Assembly (NCBI RefSeq): GCF_963678635.1
Contig: NC_087065.1
Coordinates: 5,665,209 to 5,729,208, forward strand
From: Symsagittifera roscoffensis
Taxonomy: Eukaryota; Xenacoelomorpha; Acoela; Convolutidae
Direction: 5' to 3'
Length of the DNA stretch: 64,000 bases
Position 1 is the first letter of the stretch. The number at the start of each line of letters is the position of its first letter. Under the pieces are notes generated by a model. The model was not told the DNA's origin. It worked only from the letters and a program-made list of their open reading frames with translations, and did no database searches. The translations under genes and the position numbers were made by a program. Of this stretch, positions 1 to 9,006 are shown in pieces.

Positions 1-611
1 AGCCTTTTTTGCAATTCCGTCGCGATGAGAGAATGTGGTAGGTGCAAACCGATATACAACGGCGCGACGGCGCGATCAAACTTTACCTCTTCCTTATTTT
101 CACAGCCAAAAATTTACTTCGCATTTTTTCAACCCATATGAAAGGGCGTCTACATCTCCAGTCATTCGAGACAAAGTTCGGTCATGTCCTATTATTCGTG
201 AACAAAACAAGGCATTTCCCGCATTTCGTGACCTATAAGAACCGTCGCGTTTTTCACGATCGACATGGAGACGGAATGATTAGACATTTGCAGCAAATAT
301 TCTGTATGTATCGAATACTGCGACCAAATTTTGTCATTTGCAGACTTTCGCGGCCAAAAAAATTCCGTCGCAACTTCCAAGACATAGGTAGAGAATACGC
401 AATCGGCACGATCTGACTTTTGCGATCAACAGAAAGTTTTGCCGTGACTCTACTAAAAATGTTGGAGAAAGACGGTACCGGGGAGAGATCTAAAAACATC
501 ACGGTCGCCGGTCCATCAATTTGCGACCAAGTTTTGCGGTCCATCATTTTGCAAAAGCCAAGTTTGTTCGCCTCTATCGAGCCGCTGCCCGAGTCGAGAT
601 TTTTCACCTAA
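1..611. other. Non-coding start of window with degenerate short repeats
   Basis: No convincing gene. The stretch repeats degenerate words such as gcgaccaaattttg and ttccgtcgc, which suggests an old divergent tandem repeat. Open frames overlap here on both strands without any domain or biased composition, so I treat them as chance. Confidence 0.5.
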
Positions 612-800
612 TTTGAAGCAAGATTTGAGCGGTTTGAGCGGTTTTTTTAGACAATTACGCTCAAAATCTTGCTTCAAAATGAGCGGTTTGAGCGGTTTTT
701 TGAACGGTTTATCTAAAAAAAACCGCTCAAAAACCGCGCAAGATTTGAACGGTTTTGAGCGGTATATCTGAAAAACCGCTCAAAAACCGCGCAAGATTTA
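612..800. repeat. GAGCGGTTT repeat array, left arm
   Basis: The word gagcggtttgagcggttttt is repeated first in one orientation and then as its complement (aaaccgctcaaa), so the array contains internal inverted repeats. The variant gcaagatttgagcgg recurs. A second array of the same words lies at 1,266-1,500, leaving about 470 bp between the two arms. Confidence 0.85.
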
Positions 801-805
801 ATAAT

Positions 806-810
806 AAAAA
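806..810 (-). terminator. Pol III T-run after the tRNA-like gene
   Basis: Read on the minus strand, five consecutive T residues follow two bases after the discriminator base of the tRNA-like gene. This is the usual RNA polymerase III termination signal. Confidence 0.6.
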
Positions 811-812
811 GT

Positions 813-885
813 CGACCACAGAGGGATTCGAACCCGCAATCTTCTGATTCGAAGTCAGACGCCTTATCCGTTAGTCTATGCGGAC
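813..885 (-). tRNA. tRNA-Arg (anticodon TCG), possibly decayed
   Basis: On the minus strand a 73-nt cloverleaf can be drawn. The anticodon stem is perfect (TCTGA/TCAGA) around the loop CTTCGAA, so the anticodon is TCG, which reads CGA arginine codons. The T-loop region contains a perfect B box, GGTTCGAATCC. The A-box region resembles arginine tRNAs, and a T5 run follows. One mismatched pair is present in each of the acceptor, D and T stems, and the acceptor also has a G-T wobble. The gene may therefore be a decaying copy or a tRNA-derived SINE head. It sits between two facing GAGCGGTTT arrays, which also favours a mobile or pseudogene origin. Confidence 0.65.
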
Positions 886-1027
886 TTGCTGGAAGCTTAA
901 TATTTGCTGTATTTGTTCTACTGAATATGTTCAATGTTTTAGACATGCAAAACAAATATACTGTCAGGATTTTTATTGTCAGTCTCTACAAAATAACAAA
1001 AATAATCGATTATAAGATCACACACCA

Positions 1028-1245
1028 ACCCCCCCCCCCCACCTCTTACTAGAGTTGATGTCCCCCCTCACCTCTTACTAGAGTTGATGTCCCTTACTAG
1101 AGTTAGATGTCCCCTAACTAGAGAGAGAGGGGGCACGTCGTGATTGGGGGTTTCGTGGGGGGATGGTTAAACGTGAGGGGGTTACGTCGTGGGTTGGGGG
1201 GTACGTTGAGGGGGGGTACGTTGGGGGATGGGGGGGTAAACTCAA
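1028..1245. repeat. C-run tandem repeat facing a G-run repeat
   Basis: The first half repeats cccctcacctcttactagagttgatgt about three times after a run of about 13 C. The second half carries at least six runs of four or more G with the words tacgttg and acgtcgtg between them. Strand composition therefore flips from C-rich to G-rich within about 100 bp. The G-rich half could form quadruplexes. No gene is supported. Confidence 0.75.
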
Positions 1246-1265
1246 GAGAAATGTTGAGTCTGGGA

Positions 1266-1500
1266 CCTCGACCCGGGAAGACCGCTCAAAAACCGCTCAA
1301 AAACCGCTCAAATCTTGCTTGAAAAACCGTTCAAAAATCACCGCAAGAAATGAGCGGTTTTTTAAGCAAGATTTGAGCGGTTTGAGCGGTTTTTCCAAAA
1401 AAAACCGCCCAAACCGCCCAAACCGCTCAAACCGCTCAAATCTTGCTGGAAAACCGCTTAAACCGCTCAAATCTTGAGCGGTTTTTGAGCGGGATCTCGA
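1266..1500. repeat. GAGCGGTTT repeat array, right arm
   Basis: Many copies of accgctcaaa and its complement gagcggttt occur, with gcaagattt variants identical to those of the left arm at 612-800. The block is bounded on both sides by tcgacccggg (about 1,268 and 1,497), which suggests a defined repeat unit. Confidence 0.85.
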
Positions 1501-1579
1501 CCCGGGTGTATGGGAAATGCACCTGTCGGAACGCCTTCACCTCGCGCGCAAAAGTCGCAACTGTCGAGACCCGAAATGT

Positions 1580-1915
1580 TAATCATACAATTTCATACAC
1601 TTAGTCTATGGAAAAATGCTAGTCATACAAATTGTATGATTACCATTTCATACAATTTTGCAAAATGAGTTTAATCGAATTTAAAAGGTATTTTATTGTT
1701 GTTTTGGTATCGAAATTGGTATCTCTTTATGAAAAAAGGAAAAAAATGGTACGAAAAAAGCCAATCATACAGTTTCCATATATGAAAAAATACTTATCAG
1801 AGACCTTTCAAGCTATTTTCTGTTGGTATGGAACTGCATGGAAAGTGTACGACTAGCATTTTTCCATATATGGAAATTGTATGGCCAGCATTTTTGGCCA
1901 ACCCATTTTTGGGAA
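1580..1915. repeat. CATACA/TGTATG-rich dispersed repeat
   Basis: Short palindromic words based on catacaattgtatg and tatggaaaaatgc recur. The same words (catcatacagttccatacatcaagtgtatgg) appear at about 22,315-22,360 and 40,645-40,690 inside the two copies of the large duplication. This looks like a dispersed element. The open frame at 1,632-1,856 is repeat-derived and has no protein features. Confidence 0.5.
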
Positions 1916-2449
1916 CGCGAAAGTTCCGAATATATATGTCTGAACTTTTGCGATTATATATTCAGACTTTCTATGACTTCGCGACTGTAAAATTTGGGTC
2001 TGGATCCGGATGTGGCACGACTCTCAAAGTCTAGACATACTTCTGGAATCTCGATCCGGGTTGGCATTATTAAAATTACTTTTGTTCCTGACAAAACATT
2101 CTAAGCATTCTAAAGCGTCCTTATTTTGCAAATAATTTAGTTGCCAGTAGTTGTATCGAGATTTCTCAGAAAACCTCTGCTAAGTAAAACCTGTTCTGAT
2201 TGATATCCTTAAAGTTTCTTTATTTCGGATTCTGAGAAATACGACAACGATATAACTTTTACCTATATATATAACAGCCATATGCTCATATAATCTTCTT
2301 TCACATTCAACGTTTCTCTCTGTTTTAGCACAATCCGCTTGCTGTAGCTTATATAGAACTTTTCTTATATCTTCGTCAGCTTATAAATTCCTATTCCGGA
2401 ACAATTTTCCTTTATAAACACGTAGATAAATATCGCTGTAATAAATGGA

Positions 2450-2915
2450 GGTACCGGACATCAAGCCGACGGGACTTCAAGCAGAACTGTAAAATTAGGA
2501 ACTACAAGCTGAATAGTTACTTATAAAGTTGTGAAATATTAATAATTTGAAAAAAAATTTTAAAAGAATTCCTGAATTTCATGATCCTTCTTCACTAGCT
2601 ATTGGCGTTTGCATATAATTTAAGCTTCCAATTGATGTTTTAGAAAGTTGAAAAGTAAAACATGATTGAAGGCATTTTTCGAGTTTATAATTTATGCATT
2701 TCAAAATCGGCTGAGGTTATTAACGGACGCCAATCACAAGTGGTGCATTGTCATGAATAACGCTTATTATGGACAAAACTTGCCAAAATTTTTGAAAAGC
2801 AACGTTGTACAGATGATAAAATAGCGTTTTGAGGTGCTTGTATAGTTTTAATTTCGCCTTGAAGTCCCTTCGGCTTGAAGTCCCGTCGTCTTGTAGTCCT
2901 AGACCCAATAAATGG
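2450..2915. mobile_element. MITE-like element with perfect 16-bp inverted ends, copy 1
   Basis: CGACGGGACTTCAAGC at 2,467-2,482 is matched by its exact complement at 2,873-2,888. Both ends continue imperfectly outward. A shorter relative with the same ends lies at about 55,752-55,950 and shares the internal text around tgaggtgcttgta and the outer words accggacatcaagcc and ctagaccc. It has no coding capacity. The arrangement fits a non-autonomous DNA transposon, although I could not identify a clear target-site duplication. Confidence 0.7.
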
Positions 2916-3496
2916 TGCGTATTCATAGGTTCCAAAATGAAAAGTCAGTCCTCAAATTTTTTAATTGGTCGAAAGATTAAGGCTCTTTTTCCTTTCCCAT
3001 TCCCACCTGCAATTTTTTACATGTAAACTTGTTGTTCACGTTGTCCGATTGTTATGAAAATTTACATACAGACTAATAAGGCCACGACAAACATGTTTGG
3101 TTTTCATACTCAGCCTCGTAAAACCACTCGTAACACTAATTTATTGAAGCTCGTGCGAGGTGGGGGGAAAGGAAAAAGAGCCAAGACTAAAATAGACGAG
3201 TCTCGGTTTAAGGTCGCCGGTGGGCGCCCGTACCGAACGGAAGCTGTTATTCTAGATAGAAATTCTATGTAGATTATCTAATCTAGTTTTCTCGTATTTT
3301 CCGTGCAGAAGTGATCTATTTCTTTTCTAGTTTAGAAACAAACAGTTTCTAGAAAGAAATAACCAGAAATCAGTTAACTGCTCAACCGCAACGAGATAAA
3401 CATGCTTCGAGTATAGACACTAGCACTAGCGAATACAATGCAAACTTACACTTGTTATAACACTGTTATTCTACTAAAGCTAGTGATTTGTATCAA

Positions 3497-3573
3497 GGGA
3501 TGTATCCCAGTGGATAGAGCAAGAGTATAGCAATCAGAAGGGCGCGGGTTCGAGCACCATCAGTAGCCTTTTT
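3497..3573 (+). mobile_element. tRNA-like head of a SINE (tentative)
   Basis: The text contains an A-box-like tggatagagcaag and a B-box-like ggttcgagcacc about 30 bp later, then ends in TTTTT at 3,569-3,573. The acceptor ends do not pair convincingly, so this is not a functional tRNA. A tRNA-derived SINE head is the simplest reading. It is flanked by AT-rich text full of ctagaaa and tttctag palindromes. Confidence 0.45.
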
Positions 3574-3743
3574 CTAGCTAGAAATAGCCTAGATTTAGCT
3601 AATTTCTGATCAGAATTAGGATAAGAAATAAAGTATTTAAAGAAAATCCGTGCTTTATTTAAACATTTCAAAAAGAATTTCTGACTAGAAATTAGATTAG
3701 ATACAAAGTATTTCAGGTCAGAAATAAAAAATTTTCTCGGTTC

Positions 3744-3779
3744 GGGCGCGCTATGCGCCCATCGCCGCTTTGCGGCGAT
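3744..3779. other. Two adjacent GC-rich perfect hairpins
   Basis: The first hairpin pairs GGGCGC with GCGCCC across five bases (3,744-3,760). The second pairs ATCGCCGC with GCGGCGAT across three bases (3,761-3,779). They abut directly and stand out in AT-rich surroundings. A further GC-rich patch (gcgcggctgcggcgg) lies at about 3,839-3,853. Confidence 0.7.
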
Positions 3780-4140
3780 AACCGGCTCTAAATTTCGTAT
3801 AGAATCCTACCCTTTGGTGGCAAGCTCGCAACACGTTGGCGCGGCTGCGGCGGTTATTATTCTGCAGTTTGAGTTTATGCTGCTTGAACAGAATACAATC
3901 AATCCAAAAATTCGTTGGCTCAAATTTCAACAAATAAGAATTCAATAAGATAAATTTTGGAACTTATGCGACTGATTTTTTATTTTGGGAGCTATGAATA
4001 TTGGAACCTATTGGAATTCACCTAATAAATAGATTTGTTCCAACTAAAGATTTCATTTGTTTTGAATGCAGGGTTGAATCGTTAAGTGCATGTTTTATTT
4101 ATAGTAAGACCACATGCGTTGGTGAAAACTTGCCAACATT

Positions 4141-7100
4141 ATGAACAACTTCAATGATGAGTTGAACAACTTCAGAATTCATTTACCTGGAGGCGATGAA
4201 ATTTCAATCGCAGATGAAGCCGCGGTGTTAAAACTGTTCGAATCTCAGAATCCAGATTGGTCAACCGCTGGACACGTGACTTCAATTCCAATCGCTAGAG
4301 TTCCTCGCGTCTTTCTCCAAAATTCCGAAATGACCAAAAACTTCGTTGACCGATACAGTTCCTTGCAGACCGGAGAATTTGGAGAAATTGACACTTACGA
4401 AAAATTGTTGAGTCTCAAAAACATGAACCAGGTCGGAGGCACTCTCATTTTTCCCAACGTCGATGGTAACCATTTTAATTCGCCGGAAGCCAAAGTTGAA
4501 ATAGATTTCGTCGTAATTGATTCTCAGAAAGGAGTAATAGTTATAAGTGTAAAAAATTCAACGCTGGTTAAAAAAATGAACCATGTCAAAGACATGGAAA
4601 AACACACGAAATTCATTCGTTTGCTTCGAGACTTTAGCCAATGCAATGCACCAGTTCCTCCAGTACATGGACTTATATGTTCCTTAAAGTCTGATGTTAA
4701 TGTTGACAAATTGCAGAGAGAAGGATTTTGGAAGCTGTCGGATTCCCACGAAAAAAGATTCGTTTTTCAGCCAAAAGATATGATAAATTTTCTACCTGCT
4801 TGGGAACGTATGCTAGGAGAGATGCCAAATTTAGATCAAAATCAAGCGAGCAATTTGTCCAAGTTGGCTTCTAAACTTGCGATTTTGAACTCGATGGAAG
4901 GTACTTTATCATTTTTGCACGAAAAAGTTGAGTCAAACGCTATTCAGGAAATTAAATTGAAAAAATCTGAAGCGTCAAAAATGATAGAAGAAGCTGTATC
5001 AATGAGTGCAGCTAGCCAAAACTTGGACGTTGCCGAAGTTTCAGCCCTTATGCAACAAGTTCCTGCAAGCAGCGCGACCTCAAGTTGCAATCAAAAAAAC
5101 AAAAAATCGTATTTTTTGTGGACAAATGACCAGCTAAACGTAATTTGTCAGATAATCGCAGAGCTGAAACAGCATAAACCAACCACAAAAGGATGTCGCA
5201 TTCTAGTGGCTGGGCCCAAAGGCTCGGGTAAAACGATGCTACTTCTTTATGTAGCGGAGTTAGCCAAACTAGTTCTAGCACCTGATGAGAAAAACATGCA
5301 ACCCAAAATTGTTGTATGCGACGGACGTTTGGGCTCAACGCAGATTCTTTTTGAAAAATTGAAGAAGCAATTAAGCAATAAAAACATTTTCGTTTATTCT
5401 GAATTATTTGGCAGTGAAACTTTGCTTAACTATTACGATCTAGTTCTTGTAGACGAGTATGTTCACAACCTTGGATCTGGCCACATTTCCAAATTTTCGC
5501 GTTCACAGCATGTCATCATTTTCACGTCAGACATAGCAACGATCTCTCCTAAAACACAACTTCTACCGAGTTTCCAGATCCTGAATTTATCGTGCTCCTT
5601 GCGATCCACAGTAGAACTGGCAAGTTTTGCAGAAGACTTCCGAAACATGGATACTGAAAACCAGCTCATGAGTGTCAGATCCGGACACAATTATCGAGGT
5701 CCTGAACCTACTGTAAAAATACTCGACTTCGATTCGACACAGGATCCCGAGCAGACAAGATTCGCCGAGGAGGCATCTAAATACATCAAACAAGTTGTCC
5801 TGGAATCACGCGGTTTGAAAAGCATACTAGCAGTTCCATATGTTCATGCCATTACATTGAGTCGAGTATTAACACAACTGGCGAATGACAAAATCTACTA
5901 CGAGTACAAAAATCCCGGAGATTTTTACAGCAAATCCCGCCATCTTTGCGAAGATGAAGAAAATCCAGAAAATAATCATTCCACATCTGGTAATTATCCG
6001 GTCGTGACCTTTGTAACTGGAAATCACGTGGATGGGGCGGAGTATGGCTCCGTAGTTGTGCTGCTCGAAAGATCCCTCCCTCATTTCTGGCACAATTTTC
6101 TATTTCTAAATTTGTTCATTGCATTCACCAGAGCCACGACAAAACTTGTTATTGTCGTGAACAATGTAACAGAAGCTCCTGTGGTTGGCTGTAATCTCAG
6201 CTTGCCATCAGAAGAAAACGCGCCCTCTTTTTGGCATATGGTTGGTCCTAACTTTGATCCCCAGTATGCTTACTCTTGGATTAGAACAGATATGTCCAAT
6301 TTGGCAAGAAAAGTAGTTGCCATTCTTGAAAAAAAATTCAGGTCACCCTATCCTATCATTTTGTTTGGTACAAATCCCAGAATTCAGGGCATGATCGAAA
6401 TTGACCCCCCTATCCAATCGGACCCGGCTGCGAATCTGAGTGCCAGAAAATTAAAATGGCTGAGGTTGCCAAATGAAAACACAGTGGTTCTGTTGAGAAA
6501 CGACAACCATTTGCTGTATCTGGGAACATCTGATTTCCACCAAGAGTTTTGCGCCCTCATTTTTGTTATTTGCTCAGAAAATGATTTCCTCAAAACCGTG
6601 AATCTAATCGAAAGGCATAGATTGTTATACTTCATGCATGAAAGACAACTTGGCTTTTCACCAATTTATTTGGTAACAACATTTGATATTAAACGTTCGG
6701 CTCTTGATACTCACAAAATTTGCAAGTTTTTGTCAAAAAAAGGACAAACAGTTGAAATTTTTGACAACCAATTACAAGAAACATCACAAAAATTGACGAA
6801 AACAGCGTCAAACCACCAGCAGAAAAAGGAAAAAAGAGAAGGCCAACACAAACATCAATTCAAATTTGACAAGATTCCAAATTCAGAACTATTTGGCAAA
6901 TCGTCCCAGAAAGAAAACACGAGCGATTTGACGAGAAGTTTTGACTTGCTAAACATAAAATACAAAAATCAGCTAAATTGTTCAAAAATTGAAGAGCTAT
7001 GTACAATGCGGATGAATCTTGCCGATCTAGTGGGAAAACTTGCTTATTGTCACTATCTTCGATCTGTTGAGCAAAACAATCTTGATGAAAAGAATCTGAG

Positions 7101-8901
7101 CCTCGCTATAGATTTTTTCTCGAAAGCACAAGATCTGAATCCGATTTCGATGATTGAACATTTTGAGCATTACAAAAAATGCTTGAACCTCCTGTCTAAA
7201 GATGCCAAAATCCTTAAAAAAGTCGACAATCAGGAGAAAGAAGCGCGACACATTTTGAAAGTCGGAACACAAAAAAAGAAAATAGAAGAAGCTGTGATTC
7301 AAGATAAAATCAAGGGTAGCCCTTGTTACAATTTGATCAAATTCAAATCGGACTGTATGTTACTGGACAAAAGTGAAAAGTGTTGCCATCATTCGGTATT
7401 TGGCGCAATTTTGGCTGCGTATCTTGCTAGAAAGAAACAAGTGTCATTATTGATGAATCCAGGAGTTTACGAGGAGCTCTGGCCAGTGGCACTAGGAACC
7501 CTGCCGCGCCTCCAGAGCTTATTCCTTCCCTGTGAATTGGACATCGTTGGAAACTGGACTCCTGAAGATAAAAACTCTTCCAATAAATGGATCACTAAAG
7601 ACCCTCCTATAGTGATCCAAAACGTGATACAGAACTTTCCAGGACACAATTACACTTTCAATTTATTGGCGGGTACCATTTATCTAACAAGGGTATCGGT
7701 AAAAAATTGGCAACCTTTTCAAACCGCTGCTATTTACAGCGGCTTCAATTCCGTCGTGCATGCTAAACAATGTTCGTTTATGTCTAAATGCGGCGCAGCA
7801 ATTTCTCTTCACGATGACTCGGAAGTAACTTTGGAAAAATGTCGGTTCGTTGACACATACGGAGCTGTATTATTAACATCCGGGGAAACTATTGGGAAAG
7901 TGTTCAACGTCCAAGCTGGCGAAAGTAAGCTGCACATATCAGATAGCCTAATCAACAAAACAAAAGTTATAGGCATTGAGTTGCGAGCAAACGTCTCAGC
8001 TCTGATTGAAAACTGCAGGATTCAAAACTGCTCTAAACGGGCCATTTCTGGCATATTCGGAAGCAGCATTACTATTAGAGACTGTTTTTTTGAAGCAAAC
8101 AGTTTCAAAGCCACAGTCGACGATGGTGCAATTTATTTGCATCGTTGCAAAACTTCAATCTTGAGCTCAGCTATAAGGCATCAACCTGGACATGGAATTG
8201 TTGCAGAGTACGGTCAAAGTATTTTCAACAAAGTGTCCATCAGCGACTGCAAATCTGGGGCTATTTTGGTTGCCGGGGAGTGTTCCGTTAGCCACTGTGA
8301 TTTTCAGCACTGTCGTTTTGGAATGGTTATTGGACGAACAGGCGTGTTGAGAATGTCATCTAATAAGATTACGCAGTGTAATGCAAAGTTCGCAAGACTT
8401 CCGGGTTCGAAAGCTCCAATAAACATGGACACGAATTTAGAAGAGACTGAGTCAACAATACAGGGTTCAAATGAACCGTGGGAAATTGAAAATTACGCAT
8501 CAATGATTTTCGAAAAACGCGCAAAAATTCGCGAGGAACTGCAAAAGAAACGCACTGAACTAGGCGATGTTCTGGGGGTTGAGCAGCCATTCTCACTTTC
8601 TTGTGGCTTTTGTACCGTGGATGATTACGAAAGAAGGTCGCAATACATTCTATGCCCACGATGTGAAACAACAGTATTCTGTTCGAAAACTTGCCTAGAA
8701 AAAAGTGAAGTTGTACACAAACCAGATTGTGATTGGACAACAGATGTTCTTGAAAAATTAAGAGAAATCAAGTCGAGCGAACTGGGCAAACAAAAGAGAG
8801 CTGAATCACTGCAACAAAGCTCCAGAACTACAGAGAAAACGGAGAGCGAAAAACTCGTACCTGGCCGCAGAAAAAACCGTCGCAATGCAAAAAAGAAGTA
8901 A
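4141..8901 (+). CDS. NERD - SF1/DUF2075-like helicase - beta-helix - MYND zinc finger protein
   Basis: Intact 1,586-codon frame without introns. An in-frame TGA at 4,123-4,125 supports this ATG, which has A at -3. Residues about 80-180 fit a NERD nuclease-like fold: E120-I-D122 followed by hydrophobic strands and K138. The usual Glu of the E-x-K pair is Ser136, so nuclease activity is doubtful. A helicase core follows: Walker A GPKGSGKT (358-365), Walker B LVLVDE (to 439), a motif V-like HVDGAEY (629-635) and motif VI AFTRA (661-665). Residues 880-930 are a charged linker and 955-1,030 are TPR-like. Residues about 1,120-1,417 form parallel beta-helix repeats of the pectate-lyase/FBXO11 type. 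A MYND finger ends it: C1488, C1491, C1505, C1508, C1514, C1518, H1526, C1530. The tail is very basic. MYND fingers bind short proline-containing peptides. NERD-helicase pairs are known from bacterial defence-type proteins, and DUF2075 helicases are related to Schlafen. A nucleic-acid sensing or processing role is inference. Confidence 0.85.
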   Translation: MNNFNDELNNFRIHLPGGDEISIADEAAVLKLFESQNPDWSTAGHVTSIPIARVPRVFLQNSEMTKNFVDRYSSLQTGEFGEIDTYEKLLSLKNMNQVGGTLIFPNVDGNHFNSPEAKVEIDFVVIDSQKGVIVISVKNSTLVKKMNHVKDMEKHTKFIRLLRDFSQCNAPVPPVHGLICSLKSDVNVDKLQREGFWKLSDSHEKRFVFQPKDMINFLPAWERMLGEMPNLDQNQASNLSKLASKLAILNSMEGTLSFLHEKVESNAIQEIKLKKSEASKMIEEAVSMSAASQNLDVAEVSALMQQVPASSATSSCNQKNKKSYFLWTNDQLNVICQIIAELKQHKPTTKGCRILVAGPKGSGKTMLLLYVAELAKLVLAPDEKNMQPKIVVCDGRLGSTQILFEKLKKQLSNKNIFVYSELFGSETLLNYYDLVLVDEYVHNLGSGHISKFSRSQHVIIFTSDIATISPKTQLLPSFQILNLSCSLRSTVELASFAEDFRNMDTENQLMSVRSGHNYRGPEPTVKILDFDSTQDPEQTRFAEEASKYIKQVVLESRGLKSILAVPYVHAITLSRVLTQLANDKIYYEYKNPGDFYSKSRHLCEDEENPENNHSTSGNYPVVTFVTGNHVDGAEYGSVVVLLERSLPHFWHNFLFLNLFIAFTRATTKLVIVVNNVTEAPVVGCNLSLPSEENAPSFWHMVGPNFDPQYAYSWIRTDMSNLARKVVAILEKKFRSPYPIILFGTNPRIQGMIEIDPPIQSDPAANLSARKLKWLRLPNENTVVLLRNDNHLLYLGTSDFHQEFCALIFVICSENDFLKTVNLIERHRLLYFMHERQLGFSPIYLVTTFDIKRSALDTHKICKFLSKKGQTVEIFDNQLQETSQKLTKTASNHQQKKEKREGQHKHQFKFDKIPNSELFGKSSQKENTSDLTRSFDLLNIKYKNQLNCSKIEELCTMRMNLADLVGKLAYCHYLRSVEQNNLDEKNLSLAIDFFSKAQDLNPISMIEHFEHYKKCLNLLSKDAKILKKVDNQEKEARHILKVGTQKKKIEEAVIQDKIKGSPCYNLIKFKSDCMLLDKSEKCCHHSVFGAILAAYLARKKQVSLLMNPGVYEELWPVALGTLPRLQSLFLPCELDIVGNWTPEDKNSSNKWITKDPPIVIQNVIQNFPGHNYTFNLLAGTIYLTRVSVKNWQPFQTAAIYSGFNSVVHAKQCSFMSKCGAAISLHDDSEVTLEKCRFVDTYGAVLLTSGETIGKVFNVQAGESKLHISDSLINKTKVIGIELRANVSALIENCRIQNCSKRAISGIFGSSITIRDCFFEANSFKATVDDGAIYLHRCKTSILSSAIRHQPGHGIVAEYGQSIFNKVSISDCKSGAILVAGECSVSHCDFQHCRFGMVIGRTGVLRMSSNKITQCNAKFARLPGSKAPINMDTNLEETESTIQGSNEPWEIENYASMIFEKRAKIREELQKKRTELGDVLGVEQPFSLSCGFCTVDDYERRSQYILCPRCETTVFCSKTCLEKSEVVHKPDCDWTTDVLEKLREIKSSELGKQKRAESLQQSSRTTEKTESEKLVPGRRKNRRNAKKK

Positions 8902-8992
8902 ACAATATATAAGTATTTTTTTCTGTAATCATTGGTGTCTATCCTTTCAATCTTTAACAGTCTGATTTTTGTTTTCGACAGATTACAATGTA

Positions 8993-8998
8993 AATAAA
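8993..8998 (+). promoter_or_regulatory. AATAAA polyadenylation signal
   Basis: A canonical AATAAA lies about 92 bp after the stop codon of the large gene. It fits a short 3' untranslated region. Confidence 0.6.
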
Positions 8999-9006
8999 TG
9001 AGCAGA

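Noticed and set aside
3054-3272. 72-codon plus frame with a basic GGGKGKRAKTK segment
   Set aside because: Short, isolated, next to SINE-like and palindromic repeats, with no recognisable homology or splice context.
3744-3779. GC hairpins as bacterial rho-independent terminators
   Set aside because: No T-run follows, there is no upstream bacterial gene, and all surrounding evidence is eukaryotic.
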